A stretch of DNA of 64,000 bases from Gyromitra esculenta (taxonomy: Eukaryota > Ascomycota > Pezizomycetes > Pezizales > Discinaceae): NCBI GenBank assembly GCA_038503075.1, contig JBCAML010000010.1, positions 186,001-250,000 on the forward strand, written 5' to 3'. Below the pieces are notes generated by a model. It was not told the DNA's origin. It worked only from the letters and a program-made list of their open reading frames with translations, and did not search any database. The position numbers and the translations under genes were made by a program. This document shows, in pieces, positions 12,077 through 24,326 of this stretch. Position 1 is the stretch's first letter; the number at the start of each line of letters is the position of its first letter.

Positions 12077-13712
12077 TGTGGTTGATTGGAGGGGGATGAA
12101 GGTGGAACCTGGGGGGAGAGAGGCGGGTTTTAGAGATGTGGTGCTGGGATGTCGCGAGCGACGGGGGAATGACGGAATTGCGGTCCCGGTGGGAGATGCG
12201 GGCTCCCGATCGTCCCGCGGCTGGGATGAGACAGCATGGGCTTAATTGCAGCCGAGGTATCGCTTCCCTGTGATTTTGGTCCTTTTTCTTCACTTTATTT
12301 TTGTGCGGTTTTGTTTTTGCGGGACAATCAATACTGGCTAGTTCCGCTGTCGAGGACTGTTGAGCCGCGTGGGTGAATGCATCTGGCGTTCTTGGCGGGC
12401 ATTGAGTCCCACTCTCGATATTCTCGGGGGCTGCCGCTCTAGGGATCTCACTATTCAGTGAAACGAGGCGGAGTATGGATCCGGGGGAGTGATCCTGGAA
12501 TTCCCGTGATGCTATGAGCTAATTGGGTTATCGCTTGGGAGGATGGGTTGATCGTATGTGTGCATGCGTTGAATTACGTGAGGGGAGCAGATCTTGGGCG
12601 CTGAAGCTATACTGCATTGTGAGTTGTGGGGACAGAGAACAAATCACGATACAAATAGAGAATTTTGGGAGGAAATAGCACACCGATGGATGGGGAGACA
12701 TTAGAGCAAAATGTATTTGCTGGTATAAAAAGGAGCCTGCGTGGTCTGGATGCAGCAGTACTCTGGGCCAGCACTATTCTAACTTAACCGCCCGTGAGAG
12801 GAAATTCCACCCTTCACAAGGGCGTTCTGTCAGCGTTATGGTGGTGCCTGTTTTCTGTGGGGCTTGTGGGGTGGATTGTGGGGTAGATGGGATGGCGATA
12901 GTGCATGTGAGCAATGGCAGGACGATACGTGTGCCAACCATCCATTCGCAGCGGGTTGGGGTGTCTGGGGGTGGTTTGGGCCAGTTGTTTGCCCCACGAC
13001 AGCACATATCCCTGGCCGGTTGCCCAGAGTGCTCTTGCTGTTTTTCTCCTGAATGCCTGAGCCACGATAGATACATGTGTGGGGTGTTTCCCAGCAGGCG
13101 AATCCTGCTGCTGTGCTGTGTTGCTCAGGGCCGCTCATCACAGGATCTGGTAGCAATAATCACACGAATGCCATACTCGCCATGTGTACAAAGGGGGGTC
13201 TCCTGTTCAATTGTCTCCTCCCACAGTGTTGTATTGCTGGGGACGAACGAGATCAATTGCTTGCTTGCTAGAGGTGGGCATACGGCCCCTATCTAAAAGC
13301 TCTCTCGGGTGTCCGAGTGTCCGAGTGCTCGGGTACCTGTCTCTCAGTCGTTTCCAACTCCGAAGCCACGCCCGTGGAGGCACCCGGTATTAGGAAGCTT
13401 CTCCAGCACACAAACCACATCCACCGCCGAATGATATCCCATGATCCTTGGCGCCAAGACTTACCCTGCCTCGCCCGGAACTTCGCCTCGACGCTCCGAG
13501 CACCTTGATCAGGCAACGCTGCTGGCCAGACGACGAGATCCCCCTCGACTCTCGCTTCTGCCTCCTGTAACAGAAGCTCTCTGTCCCTCTTTGCGCCTAC
13601 ATACGCCATCTACGCCCTCTCTGCTTCTTGTCTAGCGCTTGCTGACTGCTCTTGGAGCCCCCTCCCCTAAACTCGTTACAGGAGAGCTCCTTAACTCCGT
13701 TCGTTGGCCATC
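12077..13712. other. Divergent promoter interval between the lyase and phosphodiesterase genes
   Basis: No supported gene. Open frames at 12774-13609 overlap each other in several phases and lack domains. The interval includes one copy of a dispersed repeat (13258-13410). The last 100 bases before the ATG at 13713 are CT-rich, as in many fungal leaders. Confidence 0.45.
13258..13410. repeat. Dispersed repeat, copy 1
   Basis: This stretch matches 20580-20735 in the same orientation. Shared blocks include GGTGGGCATA, GGCCCCTATCTAAA, GTGCTCGGGTACCTGTCTCT, GACTCCGAAG or a close variant, CCGTGGAGGCACCC and GTATTAGGAAGCTTCTC. It lies about 300 bp upstream of the phosphodiesterase start. No terminal inverted repeat or coding capacity is visible, so the family is not identified. 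Confidence 0.8.
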
Positions 13713-15956
13713 ATGGCTCCTGCGCGCGGTCTCTTCTCTCTTCGCTCCTACGACGCTGACGCGTCTGCTTATACTTCCGTTCCCACTACTACCTCGCCGC
13801 GCCCGGATGATGTCGACTCGGACTCGGATGTGGAGGCGGAGCGTGGCGGGTTGGAGGATATGGATGTGCTGAGGGAGGAGGAGGAACGGGAAAAGTTGCT
13901 GTCTGGCGGGGATGGGCTGTTTGGGAGCATTGGGAGGAAGGTGGGGAATGGGAGTATCAAGATTGGGAAAAAGGTCAGGGGCATGGGGCGGAGGAAGAAT
14001 GTGAGTGAGGTGGTGGAGATGATGGGTGGGAAACGACTGGGTATGGAGGAAGGGGGCGAGTTTGGCATTGGAGATGGGAGCGAGAGCGAGAGCGAGCTGG
14101 AGGAGGATGGGCTGTTGGCCGAGAAGCTGGCTTTTGAGAGGAAGGTTCGTATTTCCCGTGGGAAGCACTCGTGATATTCGTGACACTGGGTGCTGACGTT
14201 CTTGAAGCCTCGCAAACCGACGCCTAGAATATATTTTCTCGTCACGACTCTGCTCCTCAGCTTTTTGCTCCTGCTTATATTCGCCTCTCTAACTCTCTCC
14301 TCGCATCGCCTGTATCCAATCAACCCCCGCCCTGCCACCCTCTCCAACGGAACCCACGCCTACCGTCCCACAACTCTCCTCATCTCCCTCGACGGCTTCC
14401 GCGCCGACTTCCTCTCCCGCGACCTAACTCCGGCTCTTTCCAGCTTCGTCGCCTCGGGTCTCTCCCCACGCTTCCTGACGCCCAGTTTCCCTTCAGTTAC
14501 TTTCCCGAACCACTGGACCCTCGTTACCGGCCTGTATCCCGAATCCCACGGCATTGTGGGCAACACCTTCTGGGACCCAAAACTGAAAAAGGAATTCTAC
14601 TATACGGACCCTGCACGCTCTCTAGGTAAGCAATGGTGGGGCGGCGAACCGATCTGGGCCACTGCCGAAAAGCAAGGTCTCAAAGCCGCAGTGCACATGT
14701 GGCCTGGTTCCGAAGCCGTCAACGGCTGGGGCGCAAGCTATATCGACCACTACAACGGGACCGAATCCCTCGAACGCAAAACCAACCGCATCCTCAATTG
14801 GCTAGACCTCCCTCTCGCCGAGCGTCCCCAACTCATCGCCGCATATGTACCAGACGTTGACGTAGTGGGCCACAAGTTCGGCCCCAACACCACCGAGACC
14901 AACGCTGTAATCAAGTCCGTCGACACCATGGTCGGAAACCTCCTCGCCGGCCTTGAGACCCGAAATCTCACCGAACTAATCAACATCATTATCGTCTCCG
15001 ACCACGGCATGGCCTCAACCTCAAACGACCGCCTCATCTACCTCGACGACATCATCGACATGTCCCAAATCGAGCACACTGACGGCTGGCCACTCTACGG
15101 CCTCCGCCCACACTCCAACGTCAACCTCACCGAGCTCCACTCCATCCTCGCCTCCGAGGTCTCCGCTAACACCGCCAAAAGTAGCAGCCACTGGAACGTG
15201 TACCTCCGCGATGTGGACATGCCCGAACGCTGGCACTTTAGCAATAACGAGCGTATAGCACCGCTCTGGATCATCCCGGACACGGGGTACTCTATCGTTA
15301 CACGCAAGGAATTCGACATCGCCACTGTCGCCCCAGGCACTAAGTACAGTCCGGCTGGACTGCACGGATACGATAATATGGACCCACTCATGAGAGCCAT
15401 CTTCGTGGCGCGAGGACCGGCGTTTAGACACCTCCATGGAGCCGGAAGGGCGTGGATGGATGAACATAGCATTGAAGTTGACGTGAGGCCGGGTCTGGTC
15501 GAGGAATTTGGGAACTGGGAGGTTTATAGGATCCTCTGTGAGACGCTGGGGATTACGGAGGGGGTGGGTGGAAATAATGCCACGTTGACGGGACTGGGGG
15601 GGTTTAAGTTGATTGAAGATAATCCGAGTGTCAGCGAGGACAAACAGGACGGTCAAGACGATCAGGGTGAAGGAGAGGAAGATGAAGCCGAAGGCGAGAC
15701 CGAAGGCGAAGACGAACAAGTCGCAACACTAGCTTCCACCCCGCTTCCCACAGTGCCTACGATCGCGCCCATTGAGGTTGACATCCCCACTCCAGTGCCG
15801 ACGACCCACCCTACGGATAGTACGGAGGACGACGATAGCGAAGCTAATAAGGAGGCGATGGACTGGCTCGAATATGTCAAGATGAAGGCGGAGAAATTGA
15901 AGGATGCGTTGGATAAATGGTGGGAGGGTGTTTGGATAGATGGTGGAAGACGATGA
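13713..15956 (+). CDS. Type II membrane nucleotide pyrophosphatase/phosphodiesterase (ENPP family)
   Basis: Exons 13713..14144 and 14208..15956 (726 residues). The 63-nt intron starts GTTCGT and has a GCTGACG branch site. The start ATG has A at -3 and G at +4. The first about 150 residues are acidic and predicted cytosolic. One membrane span follows (FLVTTLLLSFLLLLIFASL), then the lumenal or extracellular catalytic domain. Metal and nucleophile motifs of the alkaline-phosphatase superfamily are present: LISLDGFRADF (~203), FPSVTFPNHWTLVTG with the catalytic Thr (~237), YVPDVDVVGHKFGP and IVSDHGMAS (~407). The family hydrolyses phosphodiester or pyrophosphate bonds of nucleotides and sugars. 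Several N-x-T/S sites suit the secretory pathway. The C-terminal about 120 residues are acidic and Thr/Pro-rich. Confidence 0.93.
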
Positions 15957-17029
15957 TGATGGCTTGTAATTGTTTTTTTTTTCCGGCTGTAGCTATAGTT
16001 ATTTTTATAGAGGAGGATATTTGCCCTTTTTGATATATATTCATTTACGTGTGGTTATGTGTGTGCGGTTGTGAGGATTTGGTCTGGGTTTTGGGGTGGG
16101 TTGGGTTATGGTGCGTGCGGGCGTCTATCATATCATGCGCCGGTCTATGGATTTAATTATGGGTGATGGGGATTCGTAGTGGATGAGGTGGGGGAGGGTG
16201 GAGTAGTTGATAGATTATGGTGTGTTGAAGGTGATTCTTGGACATTGTTTTTTTTTTTTGCTTAGCTTGTTGGTCGTGTTATATACAATGAATTGAGATT
16301 ATGTTCAGCTTCAGCTTCAGGTGGTTCGTGAACATGGACGTGGACGTGGATTTGCGTGTGGGTGTGGCGATCGAGTGAGTTTTCGTGATTGAAATTTTCG
16401 TTGGTGTTTATGCGTGTCTGGCTGGCTGTCTGCATATCTGAGAGCGCTCCTGCTGATTTACAGTGTCGTGGGATTCTGCATCCTGTTTAGCACGACGTTG
16501 CTATCTTCTGCGGGTTGGTCTTGATGATATTTTGATACAGTTCGTTCACGGTCTTCAGGATTCATCGTTCACGTCTGCAGCACAGCTAGCCTATAGCACA
16601 GCCAACGTGCCCCGCAATTTGTCCTGCATAGTCTATGCCTATGCAAGGATGATGCTGCTGCGTTGGATCTGTTTGGGGTGTCTCCATTCTATGGTGGATT
16701 ACATAGATATCCAAATAGGTGGAGCCCCAATCCCCAACACCACCTGACGAGCACCTGACCACCAAGACTCTATCTAGCGAGCGGCCAAATTGATCTGACT
16801 CATATCAGTGACTGCTTTTGTTTTTTGAAATCTAATACTGTTACCCGGAGGAGAGTATAAAGTCGCAGAGATTCCCCCCTTCTCTCTCTTCCTTCTCCAT
16901 CATGAGAACCACACCTTCGCATCCACACTGAAATTTATGCTGCCTCGACAATCTGCCATGCGAGAAAATTAATTATTTAATTCATCAACAACAAGAGTAA
17001 TTTCATCAACAGCAACACGAAGGATTTAG
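15957..17029. other. Downstream region without a gene
   Basis: T-runs follow the phosphodiesterase stop. A TATAAA motif at 16856-16861 precedes a CT-rich tract and an ATG near 16902 whose frame closes after nine codons. This may be a promoter of a non-coding or multi-exon transcript I could not model. Confidence 0.35.
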
Positions 17030-19020
17030 TGTCATCCTATTCATATAGCGTATAGTTATGCTGATAGTTCTATTGATCTATCAGCAACAACGATAACTCG
17101 GGCGATTCAAACACCATATTATTCATACGAGCATACAGTTATGCTGCTAGTTCTATTAATCCATCAGCAGCAAGAACGATTCAAACACTTATATTCAGAC
17201 GAGATTCGATCATCGTCAAATTCAAAGAAGCTTTGGGTTGGGCTTTTTGTATTATTTCTCTCAAACCATCCGCAGTTTGGGTATCTTCCTTCCGTCTATC
17301 TGTCCGTCTCCTGTTTCGCTGACCTTTTATTCCGCTAGGATTTCTGCTCTTCATTTAAGAAGATGGGACCGCAAGGATGCCGGAAAACCAATATCATCAT
17401 TTATTCAAACCAAGAAGTTTAGGTACCATCTATCTGTTTATCGGTCTGTCTCTGTGCTGTTTCGCTGACTTTTATTCTGCTAGGTTTCTGCTTCTTTATT
17501 TAAAAGGATCGAATAGGCCCTCTACCGCTTGCGTTCTTCGCGACGGCGCATTCGGAATACCTCTTTTGATATATCGATTCAATTACATAGCCATCAAGAA
17601 CTTTGACTGATGATTAACATTTCCAGCTATCGAGAACTTTGGCTAGCACTTGTCGTTTCTGCTCTTCTGAATTCCGGTTAGACGCTATCGTGGTCACTAA
17701 AATATTCAAAACACGCCTAAATGGATTATTCGATCCTATTTAATTCATCAATCTACTCTGAATTGTTGGCTAATTCGGTCTATCATACAGCGTTTAATCG
17801 ATCTACCGACCTGAAAACGTTGAACATTTAATCCAGCGACTCGACTTTGATGTCTTGAGATTTAATCTAGCAAAATATGGAAGATCTTTTTATTTAACTT
17901 GATAACTAATGCCCGCTCTGTAGGGCAGTTCAATCGATTCAGCACTCGACGACCATTTTATTCAACTGATACAATATACTGGATAACTATTCATTCAATC
18001 GATTCAACACCGGATAGTCATTTATTCAACCTCTAGTACCTCAGCTTCGTTCGATCCGTCGATATTATTCAATCCATCAAAATCTGGATAATCGTTTTAT
18101 TCAACAACCATAAAACTCGGTATTCCCGCTTCATTCAACGATCCTAAAATCCGACATACCCACTCCATTCAACGTTCTTAAACTCAGCATCACCGCTTCA
18201 TTCAATCACCATAAAACTCAGCATCACCGCTTCATTTAACCGTCGCACAACTCGAAATAATCATTTCATTCAACCTCTCGGCTTCATTCAATCCATGAAA
18301 CCGCACAATCACTTTATTCCAGCGCTATCAAATTTATACCATCGATTTTATTCAATCTATCAACTTCACTCTTTCCTTTCCTTTGATGTTATTCAACCTA
18401 CCAACTCCACCTAAACCCTCGATTTTATTCAAATCCATTCACCAAATCAACGCCCTTCAACCCATCTATTCAGAGTCGGCAGAAATCAGCGCCCTTCAAC
18501 CCATCTATTTAGAGCCAACAGCAATCGATACCTATCCCGACGTACTGGGATATTTGGATCTTGTCCTGTAGCGTGAGATCCCTGGGATATTCGGAGTATG
18601 TTTCCCTTAATCCCTCTCAAACTTGTTGAATTCTCCTGATACGATCTCCGGAAAGTTTCTTCCATTAGTTTCTTCAGTCGGATCCATCAGATTTTTATTC
18701 AACTCCGTATCGAATATTCATCATATTTAACTCTATAGCAACGCATGGTCACACTAAGTAAGCGAACTAAACTCATTCCTTTCGAACTCGCTGAACTTTA
18801 CTGATGCTGTCTTAGGCATTTAAATCAGCTCCTGAGCGTTTCGTTCATTACTTCAACGAACTGCAACGGACCCGCATTTAACTCTATACTCACACCTTTA
18901 CCACATTTAACTTCGTACAGAACCATCTTACTCGAACTTGTTGAACTCTGCAGACGATATCTTAGGGATCCTAGCAGCTCCTAAAATTTTCATTAATCAC
19001 TTCAGTCAGCTATCTAGAAC
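17030..19020. repeat. Mosaic of diverged tandem repeats
   Basis: Three repeat types lie head to tail. (a) 17035-17510 holds diverged duplicates: TTATGCTG..AGTTCTATT..ATC.ATCAGCA occurs twice, and CTGTTTCGCTGAC.TTTATTC.GCTAGG occurs twice. (b) 17900-18400 holds many TTCATTCAA or TTTATTCAA motifs, locally with a unit near 34 bp (TAAAACTCAGCATCACCGCT is repeated). (c) 18618-19020 holds three copies of a unit of about 160-170 bp beginning GAACTTGTTGAACTCT or close variants. No coding frame is credible here. Confidence 0.65.
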
Positions 19021-19113
19021 GAATTCACATCAAGGTAGGTATATTTTCGACATCTACTCAAACAGCCATTAGAACATGAAATTAACAGACTCTTTGTAGC
19101 AATATGCTAGAGC

Positions 19114-19835
19114 AACGAATGAATTTAACAGGTTATTTGGATAAAACGATTCACAACTAAAACCACCGCCCATTACCACCAAAATGAGCTAGAACAACGA
19201 ATGAATCTAACAGGTTATTCGGATAAAACGATTCAGAACCGAAACCACCACCCATTACTACCAAAATGAGTTAGAACAACGAATGAATCTAACAGGTTAT
19301 TCGGACAAAACGATTCAGAACCGAAACCACCACCCGTTACTACCAAAATGAGTTAGAACAACGAATGAATCTAACAGGTTATTCGGACAAAACGATTCAG
19401 AACCGAAACCACCGTCCATTACCGCACAAAACGAACTAGAACAACGAATGAATCTAACAGGTTATTCGGATAGAAAGATTCACAACTAAAACCACTGTCC
19501 ATTACCACTATGGACTAGAGCAACGAATGGATCTAACAGGTTATTCAGATAAAACGATTCACAACTAAAACCACCGTCCATTACCACTACGGACTAGAGC
19601 AACGAATGAATCTAACAGGTTATTTAGATGAAACGATTCACAACTAAAATCACCGTCCATTACCACTCGAAGCGAACAACGAATGAATTTAACAGGTTAT
19701 TCAGATAAAACGATTCACAACTAAAATCACCGTCCATTACCACTCGAAAAGAACAACGAATGAATTTAACAGGTTATTCGGATAAAACGATTCACAACTA
19801 AAATCACCGTCCATTACCACTCGAAACGAAAGGCT
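19114..19835. repeat. Tandem minisatellite, unit 82 then 79 then 77 bp
   Basis: The phrase AACGAATGAAT.TAACAGGTT starts at 19114, 19196, 19278, 19360, 19443, 19522, 19601, 19678 and 19755. Spacings are therefore 82, 82, 82, 83, 79, 79, 77 and 77. Each unit also holds AAACGATTCA and CCATTACCACT or a close variant. A degenerate extra unit follows at about 19860-19945. The drop in unit length along the array indicates step-wise amplification of shortened variants. Confidence 0.93.
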
Positions 19836-21580
19836 CTCGGTAGTCACAGCGATATTTTAGAACAAGAGCGAATTCAATGAGTATTCTGGATAAGATACGA
19901 TCCACAATAAAAACCAATACCCATTACAACTCAAAATCGAAGGCGCAGGTGGCGGTTGGACCTGCCTGCGGGTTCGCGCCATGTGGGGCTCCCTCTAGTG
20001 GTGTGTGTATGCAGTACTTGGGGCCAATATTTGTCAGTATGGCTGCGAAGCGGTATTCAGAACTGGATTCATCGGGGAGTAAGCGAAACTGGTTGTAAAA
20101 ATGGAAAAATGGAGGAAATATTGATAGGGAATGGGAGATATCCGGAGACGTGCACTCAAAGCGCTGGAAGCTCTATTCAAAGAGGTTAAAAAGGATTCAA
20201 GGATTTCATTTCAAATATCGAAGTTTGTTACTAACTAAATTATTGAGAATCATGTTAGTTTCATATTTTCTTTAGTTATTAAGCAAGCATTGATATGTAA
20301 TGTCATGGTGCTCTTTGCACGGATTCAGAAGAAAATTTAAATACGAAATTCGCAGAAAATCAAAAGAAACTATGTACCCATCCTATCGTCGTGATACCAC
20401 CACCAGTGAGGCAATCAAAAGGGTCGGGGTTCCGAAATTATGCACGCCGTGCTAGATATCCCGCGGATACCCGGTAAGCAAGGAAAACTCAGTATCATAG
20501 CTTGTCACTCGGTACGAGCGTAGCTACGTTTGTTGTAATATTGGGGCACGTAGGGAGGAATAGAAGACTCAATCGCTTGTATTGCTTGTTTGCTAAAGGT
20601 GGGCATATGGCCCCTATCTAAATAGCTCTTCGGGTGCCCAAATGCCCGTGTGCTCGGGTACCTGTCTCTCAATCATTACTGACTCCGAAGCTACGTCCGT
20701 GGAGGCACCCCGTATTAGGAAGCTTCTCTAACAACATTTCAGAGAATTAAGACTAGCTAGGCAGCACTGGATCTCACGTATGAAGATATCGTGTGGAGGG
20801 ATAAATTTGACTTGTGTCGGGTGAGGTTGCCCCTCACAATTTAGGGATCGGGTGGCCTCACGCCATCTGGCTGCTGATGCTGCGTGTTTTCGGTCACGAG
20901 TGTGTTGTTCACATCGTTTTCTGGAGCAGGAGCTGTCTACACCCAAGTGGCTTTCTTTTCATTATGCTATTCCTTCTCGGTATTTATGGGACGTGTATTC
21001 TTTTTTGGTTGGTCTGCACTCCCCCCTCATCGGCGAAAGTTCGCAAGTTAGTGATATCGTCGCTTCTTCAACCACTAGTCAGTCACCTGCGGATCACTCG
21101 CTGTGGCCGGCGTAGATATAGCCTTAATTATAAGAATACTAGTGAAAAGTCTCATCCAGCACATCTACCATTACAACGCCGATTATAAATAAAAGCTGAT
21201 AACTTCCGCTAAAACGACGAGAAAAACATGATTTAAGAATAACTAAAATGAGCATTACGGTTTTATACACAGCAAAACCCCCACCAAAATCCCTCTCAAA
21301 GAGGTAAGCAGAAGCCTTACGTGACATAAAGGCTCAACCGCATTACCCATTTCTGATATTCGATTTCCGTGATTTTGGCGAATTTGCCGCAGCAGTCCAC
21401 TTACAGGTGAGCTTGTACCCCCGTTAACCCCGGTCCAGAACTAACAATGAAACTCGAACTCAAGGCTATCTAGAAACATCTCAGAGTTGGCGATACGCCC
21501 AAGATCATGCTTGGGAGACAGTAGCAATGGGCAAAAATACCTAATGCGCTAATATCTAGACTTGTCTTGTTTTGGAAACA
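19836..21580. other. Gene-poor interval with dispersed repeat copy 2
   Basis: Contains the decayed end of the minisatellite and the repeat at 20580-20735. Short open frames (for example 20814-21188) have no recognisable domain or splice pattern. Confidence 0.45.
20580..20735. repeat. Dispersed repeat, copy 2
   Basis: Counterpart of 13258-13410, same orientation, with the same ordered blocks. The upstream similarity is patchy (TGTTGTA..T.TTGGGG about 50 bp before both copies), so the true left edge may be further out. Confidence 0.8.
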
Positions 21581-22273
21581 CTAAAGCTGGCTCCTCTCTT
21601 GGCAGTCTTGAGGCCTTGGCATAATTTCCCTTATTTCCTCGGAAGCTTCCGCAATATTAAGTGCCATTTCCTGGCCCTCTTGTTGGGCCCTTGATAGGAT
21701 CTTCTTTTGTCCGCTTTCGCTGTCCATCTTCGTAATCTCTGGAGCCTGGCATTCCATTTCAAGCTGTGTTTGTTTCCACAAATGGATTTGCAGGTTGGTC
21801 TGGAAATTCTCGGAACTGTTGTCCTGGAGAGAAGACCACTCCTCGAGAATAGAAGTAGTGACAAACTCATCAGTAGGGTCTTGAGCAATATATGACTCGT
21901 TTTCAGAATAGTAGTCAGCCATCTGATCTTCCGTCGAAGCTGTTGAGGCGATGGTTTCTAGGTCCTGGAAGAGGATAACCCAATTTGGATCTGGATCTGG
22001 GCCCGAGGACGGATGGGTTGGGAGACCATAGCTCGGCATTACTGTGGCGTACCAATACTTTAGGTGATTAAAAGGGACGTGTTGAGGCGGAGGAGTGTTT
22101 GTGCCCGTAATGGGAGCTCCCGCCTCGCAGGCCGCTACATCGCCTAAAGAGGCTGTACTTCCGCGAGAAGGAGTTTCGCCGGTGAACTCCTGCAGATCAC
22201 AAGGAGGGGTAGGATATCCGAAGTTGTCATCGATTGGTGGGGTCGGTTCACGACAGAGGATCTGGGAAGCCAT
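21581..22273 (-). CDS. Hypothetical acidic, low-complexity protein
   Basis: Single open frame of 230 codons starting at an ATG at 22273 (MASQILCREPTPP). The N-terminal half is Pro/Thr-rich with repeated TPP motifs, the middle is acidic, and the C-terminal third is Glu/Gln-rich and may form a helix. I recognise no domain. The length without stops in an AT-rich region and the balanced composition favour a real gene, but there is no independent support. A transcription-related or scaffold role would be guesswork. Confidence 0.5.
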   Translation of the reverse strand: MASQILCREPTPPIDDNFGYPTPPCDLQEFTGETPSRGSTASLGDVAACEAGAPITGTNTPPPQHVPFNHLKYWYATVMPSYGLPTHPSSGPDPDPNWVILFQDLETIASTASTEDQMADYYSENESYIAQDPTDEFVTTSILEEWSSLQDNSSENFQTNLQIHLWKQTQLEMECQAPEITKMDSESGQKKILSRAQQEGQEMALNIAEASEEIREIMPRPQDCQERSQL

Positions 22274-24326
22274 CTGTGTGAATGAGCGCCGGATGCAGGG
22301 TGTGTTTGGTAGCGGATATCAAGGGATAGGTAGACGATATCGATCTCGATGTATTCTGTTAGCGGTCAGTCTGTCGAAGGGAAACAGCGAGCTGCTGCAG
22401 TGACGGGCTGTAGGTTGGAGATGTCATTTTCTCAAGGGATGGTGGTACCAGTCTTACTTGAAATATCACCGACGAATCTTGATATCGTCCATGTTCCCCG
22501 CAATGAAACATAAGGCTAAGCCGATTTTGGTACCGTATCAATGCTACGGTGCTGCCATATACTAAGAACTCAAAAAATTAAATCGAAATGCATCCGCAAA
22601 ATCTGGAATGAAATGGTTATATCTTTTTGTAAGATCGCCAAGCTGATACGCCGAATCCAGAGCACTGTATTAGCTGACGACGAACCTAGCAGTGGGCTAA
22701 ACCAATTCCAACATAGCTCAGACCCTGAAAATAGATAAATAATGCTAAATCCTACCGCTTGGTAGCGAAACTTCGAGACTGGCACCACACCCTAGTCCTA
22801 ACCACTTCGTCGCCGCTACCAAATAGAAAATTAAGGGATAGCCTCAACTGTACCGTTAAAGCGAGTCAATCCCACCTTCAGAAAGCTCTTGATGCTGTTA
22901 CCAAAAAAATAAATACCTATTAGCTTAAATTTTCCAACTCCAGATTCTGGGTCTCGTACTTATAAAACGGTATCTTTTGCGTGTACGATAGACGCACATG
23001 GATGGCCTAGCATAAAAACCAGACGATACGCTATACATGTATCTATAAAATCCACGCATACATCTTGGCACAGGGGCTTGGTAAAACTGAAGTCGAGGAT
23101 CTGCGGTTTATACTACTGAAACCAGGCCTATCACGATCGTAGTTTACCTACAGGCAATCATGCCGATTCACACATATGGCAAGAGATGCAAATAGGAACA
23201 TGATTCACTTTCGGATACCAAATTATTAGAGAGAGATTTTAGATCGCATTAACATACTTTTTCTGCTTGGCGATCATTTCTTGCTAATAGGGATCCAAGG
23301 GGTGAATCAACTGACGCAGCTGCAGCAGAGGCACGAGTGCGTCTAACTACTTGCAGTTAACTGTTGCTTGTTATAATATACTCTAACTGCATTTAGAACA
23401 GCCATAATGATTCGATAGATGGACAGGTTTCTAGAGAAAATAAATTGGCTGGTTGAGACGAGTGATATTGTATGTTTTGCAAGAGGGGCCAGATGCATAC
23501 GCCTCTTTTCTGGGCACCCTACCATCTTACCAAATCGGCATCCTGTAGAGTTTACTGCTTCTATTATATTACCACATCAAATTCTAGGGGAAACGATCCC
23601 ACTGCTCCTATGGGCATTTGCTTGATGGTGGGATCGGTTTTGATCAGATAGGGGTTCTCGCTTGTTGGTAGGTCTTGATACGGTAGCTTATGCTACGGCC
23701 AGTGTAAATTTCTGAGCCACCAGTAAAATATTTCTTCCATGCCACGCGTGATAAGTCATCCGCCAAACGATTCAAGCTGCTAGAAACGCTAGTAAGTCGA
23801 ATAGTCAACGTCAATCATCAACATCATCACCAACAACAGGCAACCTCCGAATCTCAAGGTGACAGAGCTAGGACAGGCCTTAGTTCACTGCATTTCCCGC
23901 GTTTTCTTGCTGCCGAAGTCTATCCGGGCCTGTGGGGGATTTAGGAGCCGGGAGAACACAGTTGACAGCGTGAAATCGTGTTCTAGCAGAGCCTAGGCTA
24001 TGAAACCACCACGACCCAATAATGGAGACGGGAGGAGACCGGATTTTGGGCTAGGTTTCGAATTATGGCTTGCGATGAAAGATAAAGTGAGAACTCGCAA
24101 GCATATGGCAACCTACATCAATTGAATTATGGAAGTATAGGATGCAGGGGTAGGATATAAGACGACTCCTCTAGGGACCACTCCTTCCTGCTCGCAATCC
24201 AGCACAATAAAATTACAGGTGCCAAAAAAAAAGCAAAAAAGAATGCACTTAGACTCCTTTTGATTAAAACAATCATTTTTCTCCAAAAATCCACAAGTAG
24301 CCTATTTCCCTCGCGTAACACAGCAA
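22274..24326. other. Gene-poor interval
   Basis: No supported gene or RNA. The open frames are short and lack domains. An A-run at 24225-24240 lies downstream of the P450 gene. Confidence 0.45.

Noticed and set aside
10283..12293. Long open frames on both strands over the lyase gene
   Set aside because: They are shadows in the GC-rich third-position pattern of the lyase exons; Arg-rich composition is typical of such shadows.
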